The translations under genes and the position numbers were made by a program. A stretch of 64,000 nt of DNA from Spartobacteria bacterium (GTDB lineage: Bacteria > Verrucomicrobiota > Verrucomicrobiia > Chthoniobacterales > UBA10450), in contig PLCN01000020.1 in NCBI GenBank assembly GCA_003134785.1, positions 124,001 to 188,000 on the forward strand. The letters run 5' to 3'. This document shows, one piece after another, positions 35,739 through 44,236 of this stretch (position 1 is the stretch's first letter; each line of letters starts with the position of its first letter). The notes below the pieces were generated by a model. It made no database searches. It saw only the letters and a program-made list of their open reading frames with translations, and was not told the origin of the DNA.

Positions 35739-38700
35739 ATGAGTTCTCTTCAAGGCGAGATCGAGGAGCGGGGCGAGCAGATTTTCGAGCTGGTCGACCG
35801 CAATCCCGAATCGATCTTCACCAAAGCCGGCTTTTACCAGCGGATGATGGCGTTCTCGATGCGGGACGAGCATTTCAAGGTGCAAATGTTCCGCTTCGTC
35901 GATGTGCTCGCGTCGCTCCGCAGCTCGCGCGACATCGTCCAGCATCTCGACGAATATTTCGCAGACATGCGCAACGGCTCCGTGCCGTTCCTGCAAACAG
36001 GCTTGCGCGCCGCGCGGATTCTGCCCTGGCTCACCGCCCCGATTCTGCGCTGGAACGTTTCCGGCATGGCGCGGCAATTCATCGCGGGCCGCAATCCCGA
36101 CGACGTGATGAAGACGCTGCGCAAGCGGCGAAAGGAGCGGATCGGATTCACCGTCGACTTGTTAGGCGAAGCGGTCGTGAGTGAACAGGAAGCGGACGAA
36201 TATGCCGGGCGCTGTTTCGAGCTGCTCGATGGATTGGCGCAACAAACCCGCGGCTGGACTGACCCGCTGGGCAAGAACACCGAGCTGTTCCCGGTCGTTA
36301 ATGTGTCGGTTAAAATTTCCGCGCTTTATTCGCAAATGAATCCGGCCGACCCGGAGGACGCGATCGCTCACCTCGCCCCGAAGTTGCGCCCGATCCTGCG
36401 TCGCGCGCGAGAAGTCGGTGCCTTCGTCAATTTCGACATGGAAAGTTACGCGCACAAAAACACCACGCTCGAACTTTTCCGAACGCTCTTTGCCGAGCCG
36501 GAATTTCGCGATTGGCCGCACGCCGGTATCGTCATCCAAGCATACTTGCGCGACGCCGAGCGCGATCTGCGCGATCTGCTCGATTGGGGCCGCGCGCGCG
36601 GAACGCGCTTCACCGTTCGCCTGGTGAAGGGCGCCTACTGGGATTACGAAAAGATCAAGGCGGCGCAGAACGGCTGGCGCTGTCCCGTCTTCCTGCAAAA
36701 ACCCGAAAGCGACGCCTGTTTCGAGAAATGCACGCGCATCCTGCTCGACAACGAATCAATCGTCACCTCCGCTTTCGGTTCGCACAACGTTCGCAGCATC
36801 GCGCACGCGCAAGCCTACGCGGAGCAACTCGGCCTCGATAAAAGCCGCTTCGAGTTTCAACTGCTCTACGGAATGGCCGGCCCGATCAAGCGCGCACTCG
36901 TCGAGATGGGCTATCGCGTGCGGGAATATTGTCCCGTCGGCGAATTGTTGCCGGGAATGTCGTATCTCGTCCGGCGTCTGCTCGAGAACACTTCGAACGA
37001 AGGATTCCTGAAAGCGAAGTTTTCCGACAAAGCCTCCGCCATCCAATTACTGCGCGATCCCAACTCCCTAATCGGAGGGACGCCCTCCGTGACGCCTGGA
37101 AAGTCTGCGTCGCATGCCTCTCCATCGCGCAACGGCGCCACGCTTGACACCCCGCCCGGCGACACCTACGAAAACTCGCCGCTGGTCAACTTTGTCCACC
37201 GTGCCAGCCAGGAAAAAATGCGGAACGCGCTCCGCGACGTCCGCGGCCGTTTGGGTCAAAAATATCCCATCGTCATCGATGGTCAGAAGATTTGGACCGG
37301 CGCCCTCATTGACTCGATCAATCCCAGCTCACCGCAACAAGTCGTCGGGGCCGTAGCGGAAGCGGGAATTCCGGAGGCGGAAGCCGCCATCGCCGCCGCG
37401 CGCAAAGCGTTCCGCCATTGGTGCCGCGTCAGCGTCGAGCACCGCGCGGAATTGCTCGAACGCGTGGCCTCTATCATGGATCGCCGGCGTTTCGAACTTT
37501 CCGCTCTCGAAGTTTTTGAAGTAGGCAAACCGTGGGCCGAAGCCGACGGCGATATCCGCGAGGCGATTGATTTCCTCCTCTTCTACGCGCAACAGATGCG
37601 CTTGCGCGGTCTCCCGCGACTCACGCAGCACGTGCCCGGTGAAGAAAGCTATCAGCATTACTGGCCGCGTGGCGTCACCCTCGTCATCGCTCCATGGAAC
37701 TTTCCGATGGCGATTTTGACCGGCATGGTTTCCGCCGCGCTGGTCACCGGCAACACCGTCATCATGAAACCGGCCGAGCAATCGGCCGTTTGCGGCGCGA
37801 TGGTGATGGAAATGTTTGAGGAAGCGGGTGTGCCACCCGGCGTCCTCAATTTCCTCCCAGGCAAGGGCCGGGTCATCGGCCAGCATCTCGTCGATCACAA
37901 AGATGTCGACATGATCGCGTTCACCGGTTCGCGCGAAGTAGGCCTGAGAATCTGGGAGAGCGCCGGCAAGACTCTTCCCGGCCAGCGCGAGTTGAAACGT
38001 GTGGTCTGCGAGATGGGCGGCAAGAATGCCGTCATCGTCGACTCGGATGCCGACCTCGACGAAGCGATCGTCGATTCGATTTATTCCGCTTTCGGCTATC
38101 AGGGTCAAAAATGTTCTGCGCTCTCGCGCCTGATCGTTCTCGACGAAAACTACGATCGCGTCGTTAAGCGGCTCGTTGAAGCGGCCGCGAGCCTGCGCGT
38201 CGGCAATCCGGAAACGCCCGGCATCACCGTCGGCCCTGTCATCGATGAAACCGCTTACCGGCGCATGCTCGACACAATCGAAGCCGGAAAGAAAGAAGCG
38301 ACGCTCGCGTATCAGGGAAAAGATTTTCCCGCCGAAGGGTACTTCATCCCGCCGACGATTTTCACCGACGTCAAACCAACCATGCGGCTCTCCTGCGAAG
38401 AAATTTTCGGACCGGTGTTGAGCGTCATTCGCGTGCGCGATCTCGACGAAGCCATCCGCGTCGCAAACGACACCGACTACGCGCTCACCGGCGGATTTTT
38501 CTCTCGCAGTCCCGCGAACATTGAGCGCGTGAAAGCGGAATTGGTCGCCGGCAATGTTTACATCAATCGCTCCTGCACCGGCGCCGTCGTCGGCCGCCAT
38601 CCCTTCGGCGGATTCAAGATGAGCGGCGGCGGAACGAAGGCCGGCGGCGGCGATTACCTGCTCCAATTCCTGGTCCCCCGCGTCGTCACGGAAAACATCA

Positions 38701-38774
38701 TGCGCCACGGCTTCGCACCGGACACGACTCCCGAATATCGACCGCCATTTGGCGCCGTGTCGGAGCGAAGTTGA
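35739..38774 (+). CDS. putA: Bifunctional proline dehydrogenase / delta-1-pyrroline-5-carboxylate dehydrogenase
   Basis: 1011 residues. It oxidises proline to glutamate in two steps: FAD proline dehydrogenase, then NAD-dependent aldehyde dehydrogenase. The dehydrogenase half (about 1-440) has RLVKGAYWDYE, FEFQLLYGMAG and YCPVGELLPGMSYLVRRLLE shortened to YCPVGELLPGMSYL. The ALDH half (about 500-1000) has APWNFPMAILTG, FTGSREVGLRI, CEMGGKNAVIV and GYQGQKCSALSRL with the catalytic Cys. A low-complexity linker (about 450-480) joins them. It lacks the N-terminal DNA-binding domain of E. coli PutA, so it should not repress its own gene. Electrons go to the quinone pool at the membrane. Confidence 0.95.
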   Translation: MSSLQGEIEERGEQIFELVDRNPESIFTKAGFYQRMMAFSMRDEHFKVQMFRFVDVLASLRSSRDIVQHLDEYFADMRNGSVPFLQTGLRAARILPWLTAPILRWNVSGMARQFIAGRNPDDVMKTLRKRRKERIGFTVDLLGEAVVSEQEADEYAGRCFELLDGLAQQTRGWTDPLGKNTELFPVVNVSVKISALYSQMNPADPEDAIAHLAPKLRPILRRAREVGAFVNFDMESYAHKNTTLELFRTLFAEPEFRDWPHAGIVIQAYLRDAERDLRDLLDWGRARGTRFTVRLVKGAYWDYEKIKAAQNGWRCPVFLQKPESDACFEKCTRILLDNESIVTSAFGSHNVRSIAHAQAYAEQLGLDKSRFEFQLLYGMAGPIKRALVEMGYRVREYCPVGELLPGMSYLVRRLLENTSNEGFLKAKFSDKASAIQLLRDPNSLIGGTPSVTPGKSASHASPSRNGATLDTPPGDTYENSPLVNFVHRASQEKMRNALRDVRGRLGQKYPIVIDGQKIWTGALIDSINPSSPQQVVGAVAEAGIPEAEAAIAAARKAFRHWCRVSVEHRAELLERVASIMDRRRFELSALEVFEVGKPWAEADGDIREAIDFLLFYAQQMRLRGLPRLTQHVPGEESYQHYWPRGVTLVIAPWNFPMAILTGMVSAALVTGNTVIMKPAEQSAVCGAMVMEMFEEAGVPPGVLNFLPGKGRVIGQHLVDHKDVDMIAFTGSREVGLRIWESAGKTLPGQRELKRVVCEMGGKNAVIVDSDADLDEAIVDSIYSAFGYQGQKCSALSRLIVLDENYDRVVKRLVEAAASLRVGNPETPGITVGPVIDETAYRRMLDTIEAGKKEATLAYQGKDFPAEGYFIPPTIFTDVKPTMRLSCEEIFGPVLSVIRVRDLDEAIRVANDTDYALTGGFFSRSPANIERVKAELVAGNVYINRSCTGAVVGRHPFGGFKMSGGGTKAGGGDYLLQFLVPRVVTENIMRHGFAPDTTPEYRPPFGAVSERS

Positions 38775-38806
38775 TCTTCACGTGCAGAAATCGGTCGTGT
38801 CGACTT

Positions 38807-38878
38807 GGTAGGGCGAGACTCCGTCGAGCCTGACGTGGCAGCAAACATTCCCGGCTCGACAGAGTCTCGCCCTACCAC
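38807..38878. repeat. Palindromic repeat, family C (copy 2)
   Basis: Arms of 25 bases at 38807-38831 (TGGTAGGGCGAGACTCCG...) and 38854-38878 with one mismatch and a 22-base loop. It occupies most of the gap between putA and rsmI. Copy 1 is at the end of mtnA. Confidence 0.9.
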
Positions 38879-38907
38879 ATGGGTGGCGAACCGCAGTTTT
38901 TCGAGGG

Positions 38908-39588
38908 ATGATGAACGCCATGCTCTACGTGATCGCCACACCGATCGGCAATCTCGACGACATCACTTTGCGCGCGCTCGAAGCGCTCAAAGCGGCGGAC
39001 GTGATCGCGACGGAGGACACGCGGCATTCTGGAAATTTGCTGCGGCATTTCGAAATCCGAAAGCCGCTCGTCAGTTATCACGAACACAATGAGGCTATGC
39101 GCGCGGAACAGCTCGCGGAGCGCCTCGCCGCGGGTGAAAATGTCGCGCTCATCACGGATGCGGGCATGCCCGGCCTTTCGGATCCGGGCGCGCGGCTCAT
39201 CCGGAAATGCATCGAGCAGGACCTGCCTTATACGATCGTGCCTGGTGTTTCCGCGATTCTGACTGCATTGGTCGGTTCGGGGATTTCGACGAAGCGATTT
39301 TGTTTTCGCGGATTTCTGCCGGTGAAAAGCGGCCAGCGCGAGCGCGAACTGCGCGCCGCATTGGACCGCGAAGAAACGTCCGTCTTTTTCGAGTCACCGT
39401 ACAGGATTCTGAAAACCCTCGCGGCTTGCGCGGCGATCATGCCGGATCGGCTGCTTTGCGTCGCGCGGGAGCTAACGAAGAAGTTTGAAGAATTCCGGCG
39501 CGGAACGGCCGCTGAGTTGCTGGCGCATTACGAGGCGCATCCGGCTAAAGGAGAAATCACGCTCGTTATCAGCGGTGCGGAGCGGTGA
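38908..39588 (+). CDS. rsmI: 16S rRNA (cytidine-1402-2'-O)-methyltransferase
   Basis: About 226 residues, slightly shorter than the ~285 of E. coli RsmI because the C-terminal domain is missing. It methylates the ribose of C1402 in the ribosomal P site using S-adenosylmethionine. Family motifs: YVIATPIGNLDDITLRAL, IATEDTRHSGNLL, SYHEHNE, LITDAGMPGLSDPG, VPGVSAILTAL and FFESPYRI. Two adjacent ATGs at 38908 and 38911 follow GAGGG, and a third at 38920 begins the conserved part; the first is used. A family E palindrome begins 9 bases after the stop. Confidence 0.93.
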   Translation: MMNAMLYVIATPIGNLDDITLRALEALKAADVIATEDTRHSGNLLRHFEIRKPLVSYHEHNEAMRAEQLAERLAAGENVALITDAGMPGLSDPGARLIRKCIEQDLPYTIVPGVSAILTALVGSGISTKRFCFRGFLPVKSGQRERELRAALDREETSVFFESPYRILKTLAACAAIMPDRLLCVARELTKKFEEFRRGTAAELLAHYEAHPAKGEITLVISGAER

Positions 39589-39596
39589 TAGCGCGT

Positions 39597-39764
39597 GTCA
39601 TCCCGAGTCGCGCAGACGACGAGGGACCTCACAGGCGCTGTTGCCTCACACAAATTAGCGGCAACCATGTTCGCCACGACGATCTTCGTGGATCGCGAAA
39701 GCGGCTTTGCGTTATGCGTCGTGCAACTGTGACGTCCCTCGCCGTCTGCGCGGCTCGGGATGAC
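39597..39764. repeat. Palindromic repeat, family E (copy 2)
   Basis: Ends GTCATCCCGAG (39597-39607) and CTCGGGATGAC (39754-39764), with GAGGGACCTC near the left end and GTCCCTCGCCGTCTGCGCGG on the right. It starts 9 bases after rsmI. The rest of the 288-base gap is the rplU leader. Confidence 0.9.
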
Positions 39765-39814
39765 GCCCGTCCAGCTGTTGTCCCGTCACCTCTGAAACCC
39801 GGGCGGATTTCCGC

Positions 39815-39843
39815 TTGTCAAAGCGGCGCATCCGTGTGATTTT
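39815..39843 (+). promoter_or_regulatory. Possible rplU-rpmA promoter
   Basis: TTGTCA at 39815-39820, 17-base spacer, GATTTT at 39838-39843, about 33 bases before the L21 start. The -35 is good, the -10 weak. Confidence 0.3.
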
Positions 39844-39876
39844 GCGCGGCTTTTCCCCAAGGCATTTTTTTCTCCT

Positions 39877-40242
39877 ATGGCTTACGCAATTATCAAAACA
39901 GGCGGCAGACAACATCGCGTCGCCGAGGGCGATATTATCGATGTGGATTTCCTTAATGAGGAACCCGGAAGAGAAGGCGTGTTTGCCGACGTTTTGTTTC
40001 ACAGCGATGGCGAGAAACTTACGCATGGAAACCCGCTTATCGAAGGCGCCACCGTCACGGGTGAGGTAATCGAGCAGCGCAAGGACAAGAAGGTTATCGC
40101 GTTCAAGTACCGCCGCCGGAAAGGTTATCACCGGACCGTGGGCCATCGGCGAAAATTAACGCGCGTAAAAATCACCGGCATCAGTCTCGGCGGAAAAACC
40201 TCGAAGACGAAGAAAGCAAAGGTAGAGGAAGAGGCCGAATAA
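39877..40242 (+). CDS. rplU: Large-subunit ribosomal protein bL21
   Basis: 121 residues. It binds 23S rRNA near helix 46/domain V with bL20. The family start [17 protein letters not shown] is unmistakable, followed by VEVG-type residues ([10 protein letters not shown]), [21 protein letters not shown] shortened here to [11 protein letters not shown], and TRVKITGI. A lysine/glutamate tail (about 18 residues, [15 protein letters not shown]) extends beyond the usual ~103 residues, as in some Verrucomicrobia. The L27 gene follows 52 bases later, the usual pairing. Confidence 0.97.
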   Translation: MAYAIIKTGGRQHRVAEGDIIDVDFLNEEPGREGVFADVLFHSDGEKLTHGNPLIEGATVTGEVIEQRKDKKVIAFKYRRRKGYHRTVGHRRKLTRVKITGISLGGKTSKTKKAKVEEEAE

Positions 40243-40294
40243 CTATCGCGGCGAAATCGATCAACCATCAACCCTCAACCATCAACTTTCCCCA

Positions 40295-40549
40295 ATGGCT
40301 CATAAAAAAGGACAAGGCAGCGTCAAGAACGGACGGGACAGCGTCAGCAAACGGCTGGGCGTGAAAAAATTTGGGAGCGAGGCTGTCATCGCCGGCAACA
40401 TCATCATCCGTCAGCGCGGGACGAAATTTTTGCCGGGCAAGAATGTTGGGCTTGGCCGCGATTACACCATCTTTGCGCTCGTTGACGGGCAGGTGCGTTT
40501 CGATCGAGCGGGACGGCGTGTGAACGTCGAGCCGCTGGCAGCGAAGTAG
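40295..40549 (+). CDS. rpmA: Large-subunit ribosomal protein bL27
   Basis: 84 residues, standard size. It reaches the peptidyl-transferase centre through its N-terminal tail. Signature: [16 protein letters not shown], then [26 protein letters not shown] and [13 protein letters not shown]. The N-terminus starts directly with the A-H-K-K tail and has no Firmicute-like cleavage extension. The 52 bases upstream contain repeats of CATCAAC/CCTCAACC. It is co-transcribed with rplU. Confidence 0.97.
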   Translation: MAHKKGQGSVKNGRDSVSKRLGVKKFGSEAVIAGNIIIRQRGTKFLPGKNVGLGRDYTIFALVDGQVRFDRAGRRVNVEPLAAK

Positions 40550-40653
40550 CGGCTCCCGCCGGGTCAACGCGCGTTTTTCCGCGCCCACGCGCCTCGCGCA
40601 TTATTTGAGAGGTTGTGCCCGCGAATGGTTTTGGCCTATAACTGAAAGTTCCC

Positions 40654-41265
40654 ATGAAATACCAGACCTACATTCTCTTCGGCGCGCCCGGGAGCGGCAA
40701 AGGCACCCAAGGCCGGACCCTCGGCAGCATCCCGCGGTTTTTTCATTGCGCTTGCGGAGATGTCTTTCGCTCGATCGACACGCGCACGAAAGTCGGTCGC
40801 GCTTTTCTTGACTACTCCAGCAAGGGCCAGCTCGTGCCCGATGAGATCACGGTGGAACTTTGGAGAGCGCAAATCGATGCGGCGGTCAATGGGCATTCTT
40901 TCAAGCCTGACATCGACATTCTCGTCCTCGACGGCATTCCGCGAAATGTCGGCCAGGCAAAAATCATGGATGAGCTGATCGACGTGCTCAGGGTTTTTCA
41001 CCTTTCCTGCCCGAACCGCGACGCGCTTTTCGAACGGCTCAAGAAGCGGGCTTTGAAAGACAATCGCCTCGACGACGCGAACGAGGAAGTGATCAATCGC
41101 CGGCTGGCGACCTACGAGACGGAATCGAAGCCCGTGCTGGGTTATTACGGGCAGGATCGAATCACCTGCATCGACGCGACGGAACCGCCGGCGAAGGTGT
41201 TGCTCCACATTCTCGAGAGCGTGAACGACGGGGTAAATGGGTCGCATGAGCCAGCAGCAGTTTGA
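40654..41265 (+). CDS. adk: Adenylate kinase-type nucleoside monophosphate kinase
   Basis: 203 residues. It transfers phosphate between ATP and AMP (or a related NMP). P-loop FGAPGSGKGTQGRTLG, the AMP-binding region FHCACGDVFRS, LVLDGIPRNVGQA, and RLDDANEEVINRRLATYE. The insert between the last two blocks is short and lacks the four-Cys or LID lobe of long adenylate kinases, so it is of the short type. Its 3' end overlaps the following small zinc-ribbon gene by 20 bases, suggesting coupling. Specificity for AMP is expected but not proven. Confidence 0.88.
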   Translation: MKYQTYILFGAPGSGKGTQGRTLGSIPRFFHCACGDVFRSIDTRTKVGRAFLDYSSKGQLVPDEITVELWRAQIDAAVNGHSFKPDIDILVLDGIPRNVGQAKIMDELIDVLRVFHLSCPNRDALFERLKKRALKDNRLDDANEEVINRRLATYETESKPVLGYYGQDRITCIDATEPPAKVLLHILESVNDGVNGSHEPAAV

Positions 41266-41494
41266 GAATTTCACTGCCTCGAGCCTCTATTGCGAGAAGT
41301 GCAAGACCGCGATGCCGGTGCGGGAACGGCTTCTCCTGATTCTGCCGGACAAGGAAATCTACGATTATCTCTGCACCGGCTGCGCTTCATCGGTGGGCCA
41401 GCGCGAGGTGACGGCGGGTGACAAATTGATGGCGCGCAACGCAGCCCCGCGCCGGTCACGGCGTCGCGCACCCGCGCCACGGATCCAGCTTTAG
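41246..41494 (+). CDS. Small zinc-ribbon protein of unknown function
   Basis: 82 residues from ATG 41246 (MSQQQFENFTASSLYCEKC). Two CxxC pairs, YCEKCKTAMP and YLCTGCASSVG, 31 residues apart, can bind one zinc. The C-terminal third is very basic (APRRSRRRAPAPRIQL), which suggests RNA or DNA contact. The gene starts inside the end of adk and ends 6 bases before fmt, so it lies in a tight translation-linked operon. I do not recognise a named family; an RNA-associated role is inferred only from charge and context. Confidence 0.72.
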   Translation: MSQQQFENFTASSLYCEKCKTAMPVRERLLLILPDKEIYDYLCTGCASSVGQREVTAGDKLMARNAAPRRSRRRAPAPRIQL

Positions 41495-41500
41495 CGCGCG

Positions 41501-42436
41501 ATGCGCGTTCTTTTCATCGGGACCGGCGAAATCGGCGTGCCGGTTTTGCGTTCGCTCCTGAACTCGCAGGAGCACGAGCTGGTCGGTGTGGTCACGCAGC
41601 CCGACAAGCCTGTCGGTCGCACGCAACAGATCGAAGCGCCGCCAATCAAAACGGCGTTGGCGGGAAACACGCTGCCGATTTTTCAACCCGAGCGAATCAA
41701 ACGGGAGGAAGCCGTCACGAAGATTCGTGAGCTTGCGCCTGATGCGATTGTGGTAATGGCCTATGGGCAAATCCTGCCGCGATCTGTGCTCGAGATCCCG
41801 CGCGTGGCGTGTCTGAACTTGCACGCTTCGTTACTGCCGCGACATCGCGGCGCGGCGCCGATTCAAGCGGCTATTCTTGCGGGCGATCGCGCGTCCGGCA
41901 TCACGGTCATGTATATGGATGAAGGGCTGGATACGGGAGATATTCTGCTGCAATCGCGTCTCGAGCTCGCGGCGGACGAGACCGGTGGGTCTCTCCATGA
42001 TCGGCTGGCGCAGATCGCGCCGGACGCGTTGCGGGAAGCCCTCGGCCAACTTGAGCGAGGCGCCGCCGATCGGGTTCCGCAAGATTCGTTGGCCGCGACG
42101 TATGCGCCCAAGCTCGAACGCGAAGATGGCCGCATCGAGTGGACGGAATCGGCGGCGCTGATCGAGCGCAAGATCCGCGCCTTCAATCCGTGGCCGGGCG
42201 CGTTCACACTCTTGCGTGGTGCGGCGGGTCGCGACCGGAAGTTGAAAATATTTAGCGCGAAGGTGGAGACGGCCGCGAGGTGTGCGCCCGGGGAAATTCT
42301 GAGATCCAACGATTCGCTCGTAATCGGCGCTAATGATCGCGCTCTGTCGTTAGGCGAAGTGCAGCTCGAAGGGAAGCGCCAGATGAGCGCGGGCGAATTT
42401 CTGCGAGGCCACGCCGCATCTTTAAGCATCATCTAA
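41501..42436 (+). CDS. fmt: Methionyl-tRNA formyltransferase
   Basis: 311 residues, normal size. It formylates the initiator Met-tRNA with 10-formyl-THF in the cytoplasm. N-terminal formyltransferase domain: VLFIGTGEIGVPVLRSL, GVVTQPDKPVGRTQ, ACLNLHASLLPRHRGAAPIQ shortened here to LPRHRGAAPIQ (with the catalytic Asn/His pair), and TVMYMDEGLDTGDILLQ. The C-terminal OB domain (about 210-311) has YAPKLEREDGRIEW and RAFNPWPGAF. It follows the zinc-ribbon gene by 6 bases. def is not nearby. A family E palindrome starts 6 bases after its stop. Confidence 0.96.
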   Translation: MRVLFIGTGEIGVPVLRSLLNSQEHELVGVVTQPDKPVGRTQQIEAPPIKTALAGNTLPIFQPERIKREEAVTKIRELAPDAIVVMAYGQILPRSVLEIPRVACLNLHASLLPRHRGAAPIQAAILAGDRASGITVMYMDEGLDTGDILLQSRLELAADETGGSLHDRLAQIAPDALREALGQLERGAADRVPQDSLAATYAPKLEREDGRIEWTESAALIERKIRAFNPWPGAFTLLRGAAGRDRKLKIFSAKVETAARCAPGEILRSNDSLVIGANDRALSLGEVQLEGKRQMSAGEFLRGHAASLSII

Positions 42437-42441
42437 TGCGT

Positions 42442-42596
42442 GTCATCCCGAGGCGCGCGAGACGCCAAGGGACCTCACAACTGAAAGTGCGGTCACACAA
42501 TGCAAATCGCGCGCAATTGACGTGAACGCGTGATGTAGCACGGAAGCGGAAGTAGCGCTTGCGAGGTCCCTCGCCGTCTGCGCGGCTCGGGATGAC
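42442..42596. repeat. Palindromic repeat, family E (copy 3)
   Basis: Ends GTCATCCCGAG (42442-42452) and CTCGGGATGAC (42586-42596), with AGGGACCTCACA on the left and GAGGTCCCTCGCCGTCTGCG on the right. It starts 6 bases after fmt. Confidence 0.9.
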
Positions 42597-42675
42597 ACGC
42601 GTTTGCTATGATCGCATTCGGTGGCCGTGCATTTTGCTTCCCAACCTTCCGCCGTTCTGTTGATCATTGCCGGCC

Positions 42676-43407
42676 ATGCCAAGCGAAACGCCCATACCCG
42701 CGTACAAGCGCATCGTCCTCAAGTTGAGCGGTGAAGCTCTTCGCGAACGCGGAGCGCGCGAAAATATTTCGCCGCAGATCGTGCGTGAGATCGCCCAACG
42801 CATCAAGGAAGTGCGGGAACTGGGCGTGCAGACTTCGGTGGTGATCGGGGGCGGCAATATCTGGCGCGGTTTGTCCGCCAGCCATCGCGGCATGGACCGC
42901 ACGACGGCTGATTACATGGGCATGCTCGCCACCGTGATCAATGGGCTTGCGCTCCAAAGCGCCCTCGAGCAGGCCGGCGTGGAAACGCGCGTGCAAACAG
43001 CGATCGAAATGAAAAACGTGGCCGAGCCGTTCATCCTCGGTCGCGCCATTCGCCATCTCGAGCTCGGGCGCGTGGTCATTTTCGTCGCCGGCACCGGCAA
43101 TCCTTATTTCTCCACCGACACAACAGCCGCCCTCCGCGCCAGTGAGATTCGCGCCGACATTATCTTGAAGGCCACGAAGGTGGACGGCGTTTACGATCGC
43201 GATCCAAAAACCGATCCGAACGCGAAGCGCTTCGATCGAATCACTTTCACTGAAGCGCTCACGCAACGCCTGCAAGTGATGGATTCCACCGCCTTCAGTT
43301 TGTGCATGGATAACAAAATTCCGATTGTTGTTTTCGACATGAACAAGCCGACCAATTTTACCGACATCGTGCTTGGGAAAGAGGTCGGCACGATGGTCTC
43401 CGAGTAG
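42676..43407 (+). CDS. pyrH: UMP kinase
   Basis: 243 residues from ATG 42676; a TTG three codons earlier is less likely. It phosphorylates UMP to UDP with ATP. Amino-acid-kinase fold: [73 protein letters not shown] and [12 protein letters not shown]. Bacterial UMP kinases are hexameric and cytoplasmic. As usual it precedes frr, but here a palindromic repeat (family D) separates the two. Confidence 0.96.
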   Translation: MPSETPIPAYKRIVLKLSGEALRERGARENISPQIVREIAQRIKEVRELGVQTSVVIGGGNIWRGLSASHRGMDRTTADYMGMLATVINGLALQSALEQAGVETRVQTAIEMKNVAEPFILGRAIRHLELGRVVIFVAGTGNPYFSTDTTAALRASEIRADIILKATKVDGVYDRDPKTDPNAKRFDRITFTEALTQRLQVMDSTAFSLCMDNKIPIVVFDMNKPTNFTDIVLGKEVGTMVSE

Positions 43408-43418
43408 GTGGTTTGCTA

Positions 43419-43505
43419 TCGTGGCACAGGCATCTTGCCTGTGGGGCCGATGGGCGTCTCGCCCGTTGCTTTCAGTTGTGATCAGGCAAGATGCCTGTGC
43501 CACGA
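43419..43505. repeat. Palindromic repeat, family D
   Basis: Perfect 23-base inverted arms at 43419-43441 (TCGTGGCACAGGCATCTTG...) and 43483-43505 with a 41-base loop containing GGGCGTCTCGCCC. It sits between pyrH and frr. Confidence 0.92.
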
Positions 43506-43578
43506 CCCAAGCGATTTCGTGATTGCGATTCTCGCTTCAGCGGGTTTCTATTGCTCGCCGCTATCCGGCCCCACGATC

Positions 43579-44139
43579 ATGACCGCTGAAGAAATTTTGT
43601 TCGACGCCGAAGTCTCGATGGAGAAAAGCGTCGATTATATGGTGCACGAATTTTCCAGCGTGCGCACCGGGAAGGCATCGCCGGCGCTGGTGGAAAACGT
43701 GGACGTGGAAGCCTACGGCTCGGCGATGAAGTTGAAACAGCTGGCGCTGATCACGACGCCGGAGCCGCGGCTGCTGGTGGTCCAGCCGTTTGACGCGGGG
43801 ACGGTGAAAGACATCGAGAAGGCGCTGAAGGAATCGAAGATCGGGATCATGCCGCTGGTGGACGGGAAGATTATTCGCCTGCCGATTCCGGAGCTGTCAG
43901 AAGAGCGGCGGAAAGATCTGGTGAAATCATTGCGGCAGATGGCGGAGGAAGCGCGAGTGCGCGTGCGCGCGAATCGCCGCACCGCGGTGGACGACGGAAG
44001 AAAAATGCAGAAGGGCGGCGAATTGACGGAGGACGGTTTGCGGGATTTGGAGAGCGATGTGCAGAAGTTGACGGATAAGTCCGTCAAAGAGATCGATGGA
44101 CACCTTGAGCGAAAAGAGGCCGAGGTCATGAAGATCTAG
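43579..44139 (+). CDS. frr: Ribosome recycling factor
   Basis: 186 residues from ATG 43579 (MTAEEILFDAEVSMEKSVDY). It splits post-termination ribosomes with EF-G. Motifs: EFSSVRTGKASPALVENVDV shortened here to SSVRTGKASPALVE, VEAYGSAMKL, LVVQPFDAGTVKDIEKAL, IIRLPIPELSEERRKDLVK and the long C-terminal helix with DESDVQKLTDK-like text (LESDVQKLTDKSVKEID). An in-frame extension to 43408 is only palindromic repeat and is rejected. It follows pyrH and ends before a convergent gene. Confidence 0.97.
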   Translation: MTAEEILFDAEVSMEKSVDYMVHEFSSVRTGKASPALVENVDVEAYGSAMKLKQLALITTPEPRLLVVQPFDAGTVKDIEKALKESKIGIMPLVDGKIIRLPIPELSEERRKDLVKSLRQMAEEARVRVRANRRTAVDDGRKMQKGGELTEDGLRDLESDVQKLTDKSVKEIDGHLERKEAEVMKI

Positions 44140-44142
44140 CAG

Positions 44143-44235
44143 CTCTTTCTCTTCCGCTACCTCTTCCTCTTCATTGCTCAAAAATGCAGCTCGTCCCTTG
44201 TCGACGAAGACTAAGAGGTAGCGGAAGAGGAAGAG
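44143..44235. terminator. Long palindrome between convergent genes
   Basis: 23-base arms at 44143-44165 (CTCTTTCTCTTCCGCTACC...) and 44213-44235 with one mismatch. It fills the gap between the frr stop and the convergent membrane-protein stop, so a bidirectional terminator is likely. Confidence 0.6.
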
Positions 44236-44236
44236 T

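Noticed and set aside
43408-43578. N-terminal extension of frr
   Set aside because: The added residues are translated palindromic repeat; the conserved RRF start is at 43579.
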